Source: Heterostelium multicystogenum
Taxonomy: Eukaryota; Evosea; Eumycetozoa; Acytosteliales; Acytosteliaceae
Assembly (NCBI GenBank): GCA_003667245.1
Contig: RCNN01000075.1
Coordinates: forward strand, 1 to 64,000
DNA length: 64,000 bases
Direction: 5' to 3'
Part shown: piece after piece, positions 46,734 through 57,659 of the stretch
Layout of the letters: each line of letters starts with the position of its first letter
Position numbering within the stretch: position 1 is the first letter of the stretch
Program-made: the position numbers and the translations under genes
Notes under the pieces: model-generated
Seen by the model: only the letters and a program-made list of their open reading frames with translations
What the model was told of the DNA's origin: nothing
Database searches by the model: none

Positions 46734-49700
46734 ATGAAATCTATTGTTTTAATATTTATAATATCAATACTATTATTTAGTTGTAGCTCTAATAGAGATA
46801 GAGGTGTATCAGCTGAAATTACAAATACCACAGAATGTATGTTTTAGATTTATCACTTATCTATGACTTTGATCTAAAATACTGTAAATCTAACCATCAA
46901 TTGATGGTAATGGAAACCATTACAAACAGATGAAAATCTTTTAGAACTAGTAACACTTTTTAATTTACAGGGATACTATCCATCGCCGATTAACAGCACA
47001 TCGATTTGCTCGAACCCTCTATATATTTTTTGTGAAAATGGAAAAGTGAGAGCCCTGTATGCATAGGTTTTCGAGGCATATCATTTTATTTGCCAGTTTT
47101 AGATACATCTATTCCGATATTAATATATATGATTGACTTTATTCAATTTTAGGAATCTAAACGGAACAGGATCAACATTTGTTAGTTCAAATCTATTTGT
47201 AAACTTTACATTTTTATCCACTTTATATTTAACCGATGTTTCGACTCCTGAACTATTCCTTTCCAATCTCAATATTTACAACCCACTTATTAATTATCTG
47301 TATGTAACTTATAATTATGTTCAGATTATATTAAAAACTAATAGTGGTTGGTTTCCAACTTTCTAATTAAATCTAGTCAATGTATTCGCTGTAATATTAC
47401 TCAAATAGAAAACAAAATACTCTATTATAGTAAATTGTACGTTTTATTAAATACTAAATCAATTCCTAGGGTTTATATTAATATATCTATATTTCTAGAA
47501 TTTTACGTGACAATCCAATTTCTGGAGTTATTAAATCAACTTCTATTTCAACGATTGATTATTTGTATGTAAGTTTACATTAAAGCAGGAATTTTTACTG
47601 ACCATACATGACATCGCAGCGATTTTTACTGCAGTAGATAGTCAATATAGGAAGGATGTATATTTTTATGGAGTAATCGATCGATTTGGAGCACCTAAAT
47701 TTCCTGATGAAGTACATGGACATCTCTCCGCAATACCAAGTCTTGCCGGCTTTGTAAGTACCTCCTTTAAAAAAGTGTAAGTATCATCAGTCATGAAATA
47801 ACTCAACCCAACCTTTCTACTAACTCCTATTTCGTGGATATCAAAGATCATTTGATTTTGGACCATCAATGAATCCAGATTTCTCAAATCTAACAACTTG
47901 GAAGATTTGAAAATATTGACTCTTAACGATCCTAATGAAAACAAAGTAGCTATTAAAAACTTTCCATTTGATTCTTTAAATTTACAGTCACTGTAAGTTC
48001 ATTCAAATTATACTTGGCTACCAACTCGATCATCTAACTCTTTCTATTTCCGCAGCTATGTTACTCAAGTCAATTTTGAACAACCAAACTTTGTAAATAT
48101 AACTGGAATACTTCAATTGTATGTTGTTGAAATAAAATCCATATCGTTTGCTACATTTATTAATAATCTTTGCCTTCTAGATATTTCAGCAATTGTAGTT
48201 TACATGTAGATGGTGCAATACCATTCTCTAAATACCATCCAAATCTGCAAGCTTTGTAAGTCGACTTTAGTTAATTAATTATTATCCATTATAAAATATT
48301 AACAACAGCTAATTTCCCATGACTAGGGTATTTCAAAATTCAAATGTTATAACAAAGATGATTGATTTATCTTTAATGCCAGATAGTCTTTTATCAATTT
48401 CATTGAACAATAATCAAATATCAGGGCAACTACCTGCTAATCCAAAAGGTTTAACTTTTGAAATTATGAATAACAGAATTAATGGATCAGTTCCAAAAGA
48501 ATATTGTCAAACCTATACCAAAATGGCAAATAATCAACTTAAAGGTGATCTACCAAGCTGCTACATATGCCATCTAAATGACCCCATTGTTAGAGGGTAT
48601 ATAGCTGGAAACAATTTAACAACTATCAAGACAGCTGGACACAATATCCCCCATGTACAACTGCTATGGTTACCAATGTTACCAAAAGTGGATCTTCTAC
48701 GTTCTATCACGATCACTGGTGTAGATCTTGGATGGACAAGTCAAAATCTGGAATTTTCATCTCAAGGTATCAATATCGTGGCACAATACGCTAAAGCAAA
48801 CACACTCATCTCGGTGAGTGCGAACACACCCTACAACAAATGGGTTCTCTCTCAGGGATATATCAACTTTTACTATCACTGATATCAAAAAGAACTTCAT
48901 TTTACCACTGGAAGAAGCCACTCCAACTGTAACCAATATTACAGTTTTGCCATATCCCAGAGGCTACACATTCTTCTTTGTTGGAACTGCATTTGGATTT
49001 ACTACAGCCAATATTTCCATCAAAGTTGGACCATTCAACTGTATTGCATCGACTATTGGCGGAAATTCAGTGGGATGCATTATTTATACCGAAAATATTC
49101 CAGAGAATCCCTATACCATTGTTTTATCCAAACTTCTCGGAAATGGAACCATAACATCACTCTCAATCCCCTATTATTTTAAACGTGTTTATCCTTATAT
49201 CACTGCAATCAAGTCTTGTCCTATAGAAGGAGGACTTGTCACACTCTTTGGAGCATTCGGTGACACATATGATGACTCTTCAGTAAAGATTGGTCCACTA
49301 CCGTGCTCCATTACGCTTATCAATTCTACAATACTGATTTGCAATATGACAACAGCTGGAACACCCGGTCCCAAAGACATTGAACTAAAAGTGAACAATC
49401 TAGACTGGAAGATACTCAAGTACTTCATGTACGAAGGTGAGTTTGTGTGCAATGCCAACTGCAATGACAATGGATTCTGTCAAAATGGATTCTGTGTGTG
49501 CAACACTGGATTTATTGGAGCGACCTGCGATTATAAGCTGGAGGACATGTCCACACGAGGCGACCTGAATGTAACTGGCGATGGCACCTCAATCACTGCG
49601 AACGAAGACGTAAAGTTCAATTTTGTGCTTCGCTCCATCACCGAGCACGATGGCGTCGGCACTATGGTGCGAAGCCTTGTCCTCAAAAACTGGACTAGCA

Positions 49701-50394
49701 TCGGGGCAACTCAGCACGCTAACTACACGCAGTGGGGATACTACATCCTGTTCGAGACGGCAAACATTAGCTACACCATTCAACAATTCAATGCGTCAAG
49801 TCAGCTGGAATTTGCCGGGACTCCACTCCACATGGAAAAAGATAGCATTAAGCTCTCGGTAAAGATCGACAATTGGAGCTACGTAGGAAAACTCAACACC
49901 ATACAGGTCGTTTTAGAGTCGAGCATTGAGCTACCAAAAGATATTGATAACACATGCTCTAAGACCTCCATCAATGTCTTTGGACAGTCGACTCTCAACT
50001 ATCTGTCATTCGAGCACAAAGGAGTGACACTATACGGTCGCTTCTTGGACAAGGTGCTCTCCGATGGAAGACCTACCCTCAGCATGGCCAAAGTGCTCAA
50101 TCAAAACGAACGATCCATTGTAGTAGGAATCAACTTTCCATACTGCAAAGAGTGCATACTCGACCCTGATTTCTCACTGCTCGTGAAACCCGACCATCCA
50201 GAAGACCCATGTTCAGAATCACAATCAAAAAGCACCAAACAGCATGGTTGATCCCAACCGTTGTCGTCGTAGCCATTGTTGGTGTCACCTCTCTTATCGT
50301 AATTCTCACCTTCACCGTCAAGACTCAATTCTTTATCAAGTACACCAAAGAAGCTGGTCTTGTATGCTTTAGAAAGAGAAAGGCATCAAGATAA
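46734..50394 (+). CDS. ComC-like cell-surface protein with LRRs, IPT/TIG repeats and an EGF domain
   Basis: The signal peptide is MKSIVLIFIISILLFSCSS. The N-terminal half is spread over many small exons, most encoding a single leucine-rich repeat, for example LILRDNPISGVIKSTSISTI, LYFSNCSLHVDGAIPF and LSISLNNNQISGQLP. From 48319 a long exon holds LRR ends, then IPT/TIG-like domains (ITITGVDLGWTSQNLEFSSQ; TVLPYPRGYTFFFVGTAFGF). An EGF module follows (CNANCNDNGFCQNGFCVCNT), then a conserved extracellular domain of about 230 residues as in ComC-type proteins, one membrane helix (LIPTVVVVAIVGVTSLIVIL) and a short basic tail. Frameshifts lie near 48873 (four Ts) and 50225 (five As). Type I surface receptors of this architecture are abundant in dictyostelids. 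Ligand and role here are unknown. The first exons (46837-47150) are the least certain. Confidence 0.8.
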
Positions 50395-50696
50395 ATTTAA
50401 CAAATGCACCTTTAACTAAATAAATTAAACATTACTGTATGATAGTCAAAAATTAGGTGGTAGTGGTTGGTCATTCGAAAAATCAAAAAATTAATAAAAA
50501 TTGAGTTTCCATCTAACTTAATGTGTGTCATTCATTATTAATAAAAGCTAACATTCTCATTTGTTTACAACTTTATTGTTTGTGCAAATAAATAGATATA
50601 TAGATAAATAAAATATCATTGTAATAATAACAAAAGTAACCACCCCAACAGCAGCAACAGCAGCAGCAGTAATCTATATATACATATACTTTTACC
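50395..50696. other. Intergenic, AT-rich
   Basis: Spacer between two + genes, with a GCAGCAACAGCAGCAGCAG run just before the next start, presumably in its 5' leader. Confidence 0.5.
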
Positions 50697-51089
50697 ATGA
50701 TATTTCATAATTTTCTTAGAGGATTCGCCTTCAAGGTGCTGGAGGAGAATTTAGTCGAAAAGCTAGCATCAAGCAAGAGATTTCAATATCTATCACTGCT
50801 GTTCAGAGACAAATCAAGAGAGTTCTTTAAGGATATGAATCTAAAGCATCCAGAGATCAAAGACAATACAAGAAACCCATATAACAACAATAGCAACAAT
50901 TACAATAACTATAATCAAAATAACAATAGATATAACAGTCAAAGCAATAACTATAACAACTACAACAACAACAACAATTATAATAGACAGCAACAACAGC
51001 AGCAGCAACAACAACAACAACCAAAGAGTTTTTCAGAGATTTTCAGAGAAGAGATGGAGAAAGAAATGAATAAAAAAATGAAGAAATAG
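50697..51089 (+). CDS. Short protein with Asn/Gln-rich middle, unknown
   Basis: An intact 130-residue frame. The ordered N-terminal 60 residues (MIFHNFLRGFAFKVLEENLV, EKLASSKRFQYLSLLFRDKS, REFFKDMNLKHPEI) are basic and helical, possibly an amphipathic membrane-associating or mitochondrial segment. Then come about 40 Asn/Tyr residues and 11 consecutive Gln. The end, PKSFSEIFREEMEKEMNKKM, is a short charged helix. The arrangement of helix, low-complexity spacer and helix is common in dictyostelids. No family was recognised. The absence of frame breaks and the clean start support a real gene. Confidence 0.55.
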   Translation: MIFHNFLRGFAFKVLEENLVEKLASSKRFQYLSLLFRDKSREFFKDMNLKHPEIKDNTRNPYNNNSNNYNNYNQNNNRYNSQSNNYNNYNNNNNYNRQQQQQQQQQQQPKSFSEIFREEMEKEMNKKMKK

Positions 51090-51819
51090 TCGTAAAGTAA
51101 ATAGAATTTCAACTATAACTATTTACTTTTACAAATACTATTTCTATCATCTTAATTTATTATATTTATTTATACAGATAATATATTTTACATGTGTAAT
51201 TTACTTTTTCTAAACATTAGAATTTCATTTTGATCATGTTGAATTATAATTTCATCACATAACAACACACTCAAGTCAAGGACTGGAACAAAACATTGTT
51301 TATTCAATTTGGGAAAAGCATAGAAAATGTACATTATTTTAGTAGTTTTGATGGTTTTAAACAGGGTCTTCCGATGCTTCCTTTCGGCTCATGACAGTGT
51401 AGAGTGCAACACTTTTATTTTTTATTTTTGTTTGGCTTTTTTGCATGCCAGATCACCCCTAAAGCGAATAAAGTGCACCACAATTAAAATTAATTGTGGT
51501 GCTTGCAGATACTAACGAAAAACGACAACTCATACTATCAACAACAACTAACACCAAAGAATCCAATACAAACATAGAAACATCATTGTCGTTGTTTATT
51601 GTTATTATTCTTTTATTTTCATTTTACCACCCCAACTATTAGATATACATAATAACCATTATAACTAACTTGTAGTTATTATTATTATTATCATTAGTAT
51701 TACTATTACCACTATTTCCATATATATATTATATACATATATACACCTAGGTTAAGTTAATCCTAAACTACTTTTTTTCTTTATATATATAATAGATACA
51801 TATTTTATATTTTTATAAA
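51090..51819. other. Intergenic with a strong hairpin
   Basis: Upstream of purH. A moderately GC-richer patch at about 51355-51530 includes a perfect inverted repeat (51475-51502). The last 200 bases are T- and TATA-rich and fit the purH promoter. Confidence 0.5.
51475..51502. repeat. Perfect 13-bp inverted repeat, 2-base spacer
   Basis: GCACCACAATTAA, then AA, then TTAATTGTGGTGC. The transcript would form a long uninterrupted stem. A one-sided copy, ATTAATTGTGGTG, appears again near 18401-18413. Confidence 0.85.
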
Positions 51820-53481
51820 ATGCAAGCTTTATTGAGTGTTTATAATAAGAGTGGTGTTGTTGAGTTCGGAAAGATCTTGTCACAAGCTGGTTTCAAGATC
51901 ATCTCAACTGGTGGTACTTCAAAATCGTTGGTCGATGCCGGTGTACCTGTCGTTCAGGTCTCAGACATCACTGAGTACCCAGAGATGTTAGATGGTCGTG
52001 TCAAGACTTTGCATCCACGTGTACACGGTGCCCTCTTGGCCAGAACTGACTTGCCAGAACACCAAGCCGACCTCGCCAAACACAATATAAACCCAATCCA
52101 ATTGGTTGCCGTCAATCTCTACCCATTCGTAGAGACTATCTCAAAACCATCAACCACCTTGGCTGATGCATTAGAAAACGTTGATATTGGTGGACATACT
52201 CTTATTAGGTAAGCTACAACGCCCAGCACACAACAATAGCCAGTTCAAGATACTGATCTTCATTTGCTACTAGAGCTTCATCAAAAAGAATTTTAAACAT
52301 GTTATTATCGTTGTTGATCCAAACGATTACAAAATGGATTGGAGAAAGAATTCAAAAGAGTGGAATCGACTCTATTACATTGGAGGAGCGTAGTAAGTTG
52401 GCTTTGAAGGCCTTCCAAACATGGTGCTCAATACGATGCCGCCGTCAGCCAATACTTGTCAACTGTAAACCTCGAAGGTAAGACTTTGGAGACTGCCACT
52501 GGTGATAACCACTGTCGAATTCCCACAAACCATTTGTACCACTATATGAGAAGAAGAACGATTTGCGTTACGGTGAGAACCCACATCAAAAGGCTGCTCT
52601 CTACTCACTACCAGGAGTCGGTGGTATTGCCAACGCCGAGTTGCTACATGGCCCAGCACTCTCTTACAACAACATCCTTGATGGTGATGCTGCCTTGAAG
52701 GCTGTCCGTGAGTTCAGTGGAACTGCCTGCTGTGTCATCAAGCACACCAATCCATGTGGTCTTGCCATGCATGAGAACCAAGCTGAGGCATACACTCGTG
52801 CCTTTAATGGAGATCAAAGTCAGCCTATGGTGGTATCCTCGGATTCAACCGTACCCTCACATTGGATGCCGCTAAGGCTCTCAAGGGTGTTTTCTACGAA
52901 GTCATCATTGCCCCAGACTACGAAAAGGAGGCATTAGAGTTGCTCTCCAAGAAGGAGAAACTCAGAATTCTCAGAATCCCAGAAGCTGCCACTCAAGCTG
53001 CTTTTTCCCCAACCCGATGTCAGAACCATTACTGGTGGTGCCCTCCTCCAACAACCAAACCCAATCATTATTGGTGGTGTCGAAGAAGCTTGCAAGAACT
53101 GGAGAGTCGTTACCAAGGTTGCCCCAACCGCTGATCAAATGCGTGATTTACTATTTGCTTGGAGAGTTAGCAAGCACGTCAAGTCAAATGCTATCGTTAT
53201 TGCCAATGACAATCAAATTGTTGCTATCGGTGCCGGTCAACCAAACCGTGTACAATCATTACATATCTGTGTCAGAGTTGGTGGTGAAAAGGTAAAGGGA
53301 TCAGTTTTTAGCCTCAGATGCCTTCTTCCCATTCGCAGACAGTATTGACGCTGCCCACGAAGCTCAAGTCAGTTGTATAGTCCAACCCGGTGGTAGCATC
53401 AGAGACCAAGAGGTCATTGATGCTGCTGACAAATTCGGAATCCCAATGGTTTTCACTGGAAATAGAAATTTCCTTCATTAA
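51820..53481 (+). CDS. purH: Bifunctional AICAR transformylase / IMP cyclohydrolase (PurH, ATIC)
   Basis: Catalyses the last two steps of de novo purine synthesis: AICAR to FAICAR with 10-formyl-THF, then to IMP, in the cytosol. The cyclohydrolase part starts [20 protein letters not shown] and includes [26 protein letters not shown] and VNLYPF. An intron (52209-52273) splits the Arg after GGHTLI. The transformylase part has [18 protein letters not shown], the catalytic [27 protein letters not shown] and [10 protein letters not shown]. The frame breaks at about six points between 52300 and 53340. All motifs remain readable and in order over the expected length of about 530 residues, so this is an intact gene with sequencing errors. 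The stop is at 53479-53481. Confidence 0.93.
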
Positions 53482-54499
53482 ATAATTTTTCGAAACAATA
53501 AAATACAATCTGTTATTTCTGATCATAAAAAATTAGCAAACAACCCATCAGAATTAAAGATGTCAAAAATCATAGTGTTGGGTGTGGTTTGGTTCATGGT
53601 AACTGGTAAAAAAAACGACGTCGTTTTTTTATTTTTTTTTTTTGCGATTTGTCGTGGAAGTTGGTGAAAACCATGATCGTGTGATAATTTTGCCACCCAT
53701 TTTATGAAATGGTGTCACAAATTTTGATAAAACTAGATTAAAAATAGATCAAAGTAAATCAACATGTGCACAACTATGACTATTTAGGTCTCATCTCTCT
53801 TGGAGATGCTATCTCGTCTGTTGTATCTTAGATTTACAGATTAGAACAACTGTTTTGATTGGATAGGCTGCAGAAGTTGCAAAGCTGCTCTATGCTATTT
53901 TTTGATCACTATGTTGTAGACGAATGCTTTATCATACTATATTTTGCACTAGTGGATCATTAATTTCTAGAAAAACATATTAAAGCTAGGATTGCAGTGA
54001 TTGATTATATTAATGAGTTTCTACAAATGGGTGTCAAAGTTAGTGATCACCATATACAAAGTCTTATCTAGTAAATCAACTACACAAAACAAAACAAATC
54101 TAAAATAAATCACTCCAAAACCAACCATACCAAAATTTAAACACTTCTATATATGTTCCCGTGTACAAAGTTAGTTAATTTTTTTATATTATTTATCATC
54201 TGTCCATAACATCCACTAACATTCCATCAATCAAACATCCAAGACAACCATCAACCTCAACCATCAACCAAACCTATTCATCAAACAAACCACCAACCAT
54301 AAATCTTATTTCGAACATTTATCAAATTTATATTTATATATTTTTTCTAAGTTGGAATATTTACATTCCAAATCAATCGATTCGGTTCTATATTTATTAA
54401 TTATAATCTATTCTATTTATTTATATATAACTATTGTTGTAATTATAATAATACATATAAATATATAGATATATATTTATATAAATAAAGTTTAAACAA
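53482..54499. other. Intergenic with palindrome
   Basis: Between purH and the first Grl receptor. It contains the palindrome at 53609-53630 inside larger inverted arms (53595-53675) and AT-rich promoter-like DNA to the right. No coding exon is seen. Confidence 0.5.
53595..53675. repeat. Nested inverted repeats around a 22-base palindrome
   Basis: The core AAAAAAACGAC/GTCGTTTTTTT (53609-53630) is perfect. The outer arms CATGGT (53595-53600) and ACCATG (53670-53675) are also inverted. Such an element could be a small inverted-repeat transposon remnant or a structured RNA. Confidence 0.65.
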
Positions 54500-56753
54500 A
54501 TGGAAAATAGTAAAATATTTCTATACAGTTTGATATGTTTCTTTTTAGTTGTATTTATAAAATATGTTGATTCCAGTCCTTTAAAGGTCGCTATTCTTAC
54601 TTCATCCGATAATAAGGATTTTGGATTCAACTCTCAAATCAATGATGGATTCATCAAAACACAAAGACATTTCGCTACTAATGATATAAAAATGCTCGAG
54701 ATGATTACCCCAGATATATTCAATAACACCATCGAGAGATTGGTGAGTGAAGGTTACAATGGTATCATTGCTTCCTCTGTAGAGATGGCCACCCCTACCA
54801 GATTTTATGCTACTCAGTATCCACAAGTCCGTTTTCTAGCCCGTGGTAGTTTGACAAATACAACCAATCTTTCCTACTTCACCTACAACATTGGTATTAT
54901 CTATTACCTTACTGGATTCTTCTCAGGTTTGATGACAAAGTCAGGAAAGTTGGGTTGTGTTGCTCCAGGTCTCCCATATGTGCCAAATTACACCTGTGCT
55001 GCTTACTTTGTTGGAGCTCGCCAAGTTAATAAAACAATTTCAATGGATATTTATAACACTGGAGAATGGGTTGCCATAGATAGATCTACCGGTGCTGCTA
55101 ATAAACTTGTAGATGACGGTATTGATATGATTGTCAATAACCAAAACGATTTCTCTGCTGAACAAGTTGTTATGAAGAGAGGTTTTTCTCGGACTCGGTA
55201 CCAATGGATATCCACAGGAAAATATCTATGGTCAACACATAGGAATGTCTACCATCTTGGATTGGAGTCAAGTATACATCAATTTCATTGACTTAATTGT
55301 TAACGATTCACCTTATTCAAGAAAGGATTACGGTGATTTCTCCAACAATTTCTTACAAATCTCATCTTATTCATTTACTGTAAGTGATCACATATTCAAC
55401 TTTAATAATAGATTCCATCTAACATCATTTAATCAAACAGGTTCCTCAAAGTGTAAAAGATAGAATGGAACAAGAAGTTCAAGATTAGCAGGAATCCCAG
55501 ACTTCAACATCCATACTATTGCAACGAATACAATAGAATGTTGGCTGATTTGAATAGTACCCTTTTCAATCCACCATTGTCAGGAGCCAAGAATAACTGT
55601 ATGACCAATGGTCAATATTTTGCCTTCAATACCGCATATCCAGGTTCCAACGATAGAGGTTACTACACAGTCCCCCTTACTAAGATCGATGTTTCTAAAA
55701 ATATCTTGTACGGTGTTTCCATTACCTCTGGTATTTTAATCTTAATTTCAGTTATTGCCATTTTTGGTATATATCAACTTCAGAAATACACACTCGATTA
55801 GATCAGCTAGTCCAATCTTCTCAATGACCATCATTTTTGGTGGTATTTCTCACTTAACATTGGAACTATAATGTATGCTTTGGCACCATCAAATGGATCT
55901 TGTAATGCTCGTTTCTGGTTGCTTGCCATTGGTTATGCAGTAATGGTCGGTTGTATGGTGGTAAAGAACATTCGTATTTGGCTAATCTTTGACAATCCAG
56001 AGTTGCGTGTCATTAAGATCACCAACTTACATTTATTCCCATGGGTTGCTGGTGTAGTTGCAATTTTAGTAGTATTGCTAGCTCTTTTGACAGCTCCATC
56101 CATTGGAAACAATGGTGTTACCCAAACATTTGGTCCAGATGAAGACATGGATCTTGCTGCTTACGAGTGGATGGATGTCTGCAGTATGGATGAGGCAGGT
56201 TCAGCTATTTTGCTTGCAATCCTAGCTGTATTTTGGTTTGCTTATCATTGTTGGTGTTTTCGTCTCTTGGAAGATTCGTATTGTCGATATCGAAGAGTTC
56301 AACGAAAGTAAGCCAATTGCCCATACACTCTATGTTGGTTTACTATCCTGTTTCATTGTTATTCCACTGATGGTATCTCCACAAACTAGAAACAGTGAGC
56401 AAATTATTATTTGCGCTGCCGCTCTTTTCATCACTACAATTTCCATGTCTATTCTTTTCATTCCTAAAATTCCTTCGTATTGCTGCAGGTGACAAATCCA
56501 GTAACGTTTTCAACAGCAAATCCAAGAGTTCTATTGCCGCATCACGTTCATCAAAGAACTCCTCCAACAAAAACAGTGGATTCGAGGATATGGAGTCCAA
56601 AGCTGCTTTTTCAGGAAAAATCCATGCAACTTTTGATTCTGACGCTGAGGAGGCAAAGTCTGGACAGTCCGAACCACCCGCGCTCCAGTGGAATCCAATA
56701 TCGAAACAGAAAATATGGAGACAATAGATATCGATGATAATCAAAATAATTAA
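54500..56753 (+). CDS. Grl-type class C (GABA-B-like) GPCR with BMP-type ligand domain, copy 1
   Basis: The signal peptide is FLYSLICFFLVVFIKYVDSS. The extracellular domain resembles bacterial basic membrane lipoproteins rather than the usual amino-acid-binding fold: KVAILTSSDNKDFGFNSQIN, GYNGIIASSVEM, FYATQYPQVRFLARGS. It ends at an intron (55380-55440). Seven helices follow from about 55700 (ILYGVSITSGILILISVIAI; KNIRIWLIFDNPELRVIKIT; WKIRIVDIEEFNESKPIAHT). The cytosolic tail is Ser-rich (SKSSIAASRSSKNSSNKNSG). Frameshifts occur near 55185, 55480, 55800, 56240, 56490 and 56670. The last restores the acidic end ETENMETIDIDDNQNN with stop at 56751-56753. Grl receptors in D. discoideum sense GABA, glutamate and related cues in development. 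The ligand here is unknown. It is tandem with copy 2. Confidence 0.88.
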
Positions 56754-57014
56754 AATAACAAAAAAAAAAATTGTAAATATATTATTATATAAAAAAACTA
56801 ATAAATTGATAAAATATATAGATTTATATATCTAAGGAAAACAAATATAAATTTTAATGGTAAATAAGTAAAATAGATCTACAGATTGATCAACATTTCT
56901 AGATTTGTGGTTGCTAATTTATACCAAAAAAAATCAGTTAAATCATTTTACTCTGTTGTTGTTTTTGTTTTCTCGATCAACTGTGGCATTGCACCAAAAA
57001 AACCAGTCGAAACA

Positions 57015-57063
57015 CCCATGATGTTGTATGATTTTTTGCAAATTTTGCATAAAATCTCATGGG
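57015..57063. repeat. Imperfect hairpin of about 49 bases
   Basis: CCCATGA (57015-57021) pairs with TCATGGG (57057-57063). Inside, GATTTT..GCA pairs with TGC..AAAATC. The flanks AACA/TGTT may extend it. Confidence 0.6.
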
Positions 57064-57140
57064 TCCAGATGTGTTTTGTGGGGAGTTCATTTCCTATGAT
57101 GACACATACCATATGACAAGAGTTAAATTTAGGTTTAAAA

Positions 57141-57180
57141 AACACATCAATTTTAATAAAAAAACCGTGGTTTTTGTGTT
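57141..57180. repeat. Hairpin AAAAACC-GT-GGTTTTT with outer arms
   Basis: Perfect 7-bp arms (57160-57166 and 57169-57175) around a 2-base loop, with outer AACAC (57141-57145) and GTGTT (57176-57180). Confidence 0.55.
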
Positions 57181-57659
57181 TGCCTAGATTTTATTTCGCG
57201 AAAAATGCCTACATCGTTAATAAAATATAATTACAGCTAGTATGAATCATCCCTTATTTTTCTTTCTTTTTTGTTTGTTTTTATCTGAAAGTGTGGAGAT
57301 TGTATTATTAAACAATTGATTCAACAAATATTAATCTAAACAAGCTAGACATGACCAGTCTAACGAACAAAACCCTAAAGCTTTTCAATTAAATACTTAA
57401 TACAATATTTACTTTGATCTATAAACCTAAACCAAGCTTCACTAAAGTTTTTTGGTCACAATCTAATCAAACCATCACACGATTTACTTTTAGTATTTTA
57501 TTTATTCTTGTTCCTTACCTTTGGTTATTATAGTTATTTTATAAATATTTTTGTTTATTTTTATATTTCTTATTTGTATTATTAATATTTGTATCAATAG
57601 TTTCCTAATAATATTACTGAAAATTAATTCTGTATTAATATTATAAATATTTTTTTACA

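Larger units (their letters stand above)
56754..57659. other. Intergenic between tandem receptors, with hairpins
   Basis: AT-rich DNA with two hairpin-forming segments (57015-57063 and 57141-57180). The right part should be the promoter of the second receptor. Confidence 0.5.

Noticed and set aside
51820..53481. PurH as a pseudogene or programmed-frameshift gene
   Set aside because: All catalytic motifs remain and breaks are scattered at random points; neighbouring essential genes show the same error pattern.
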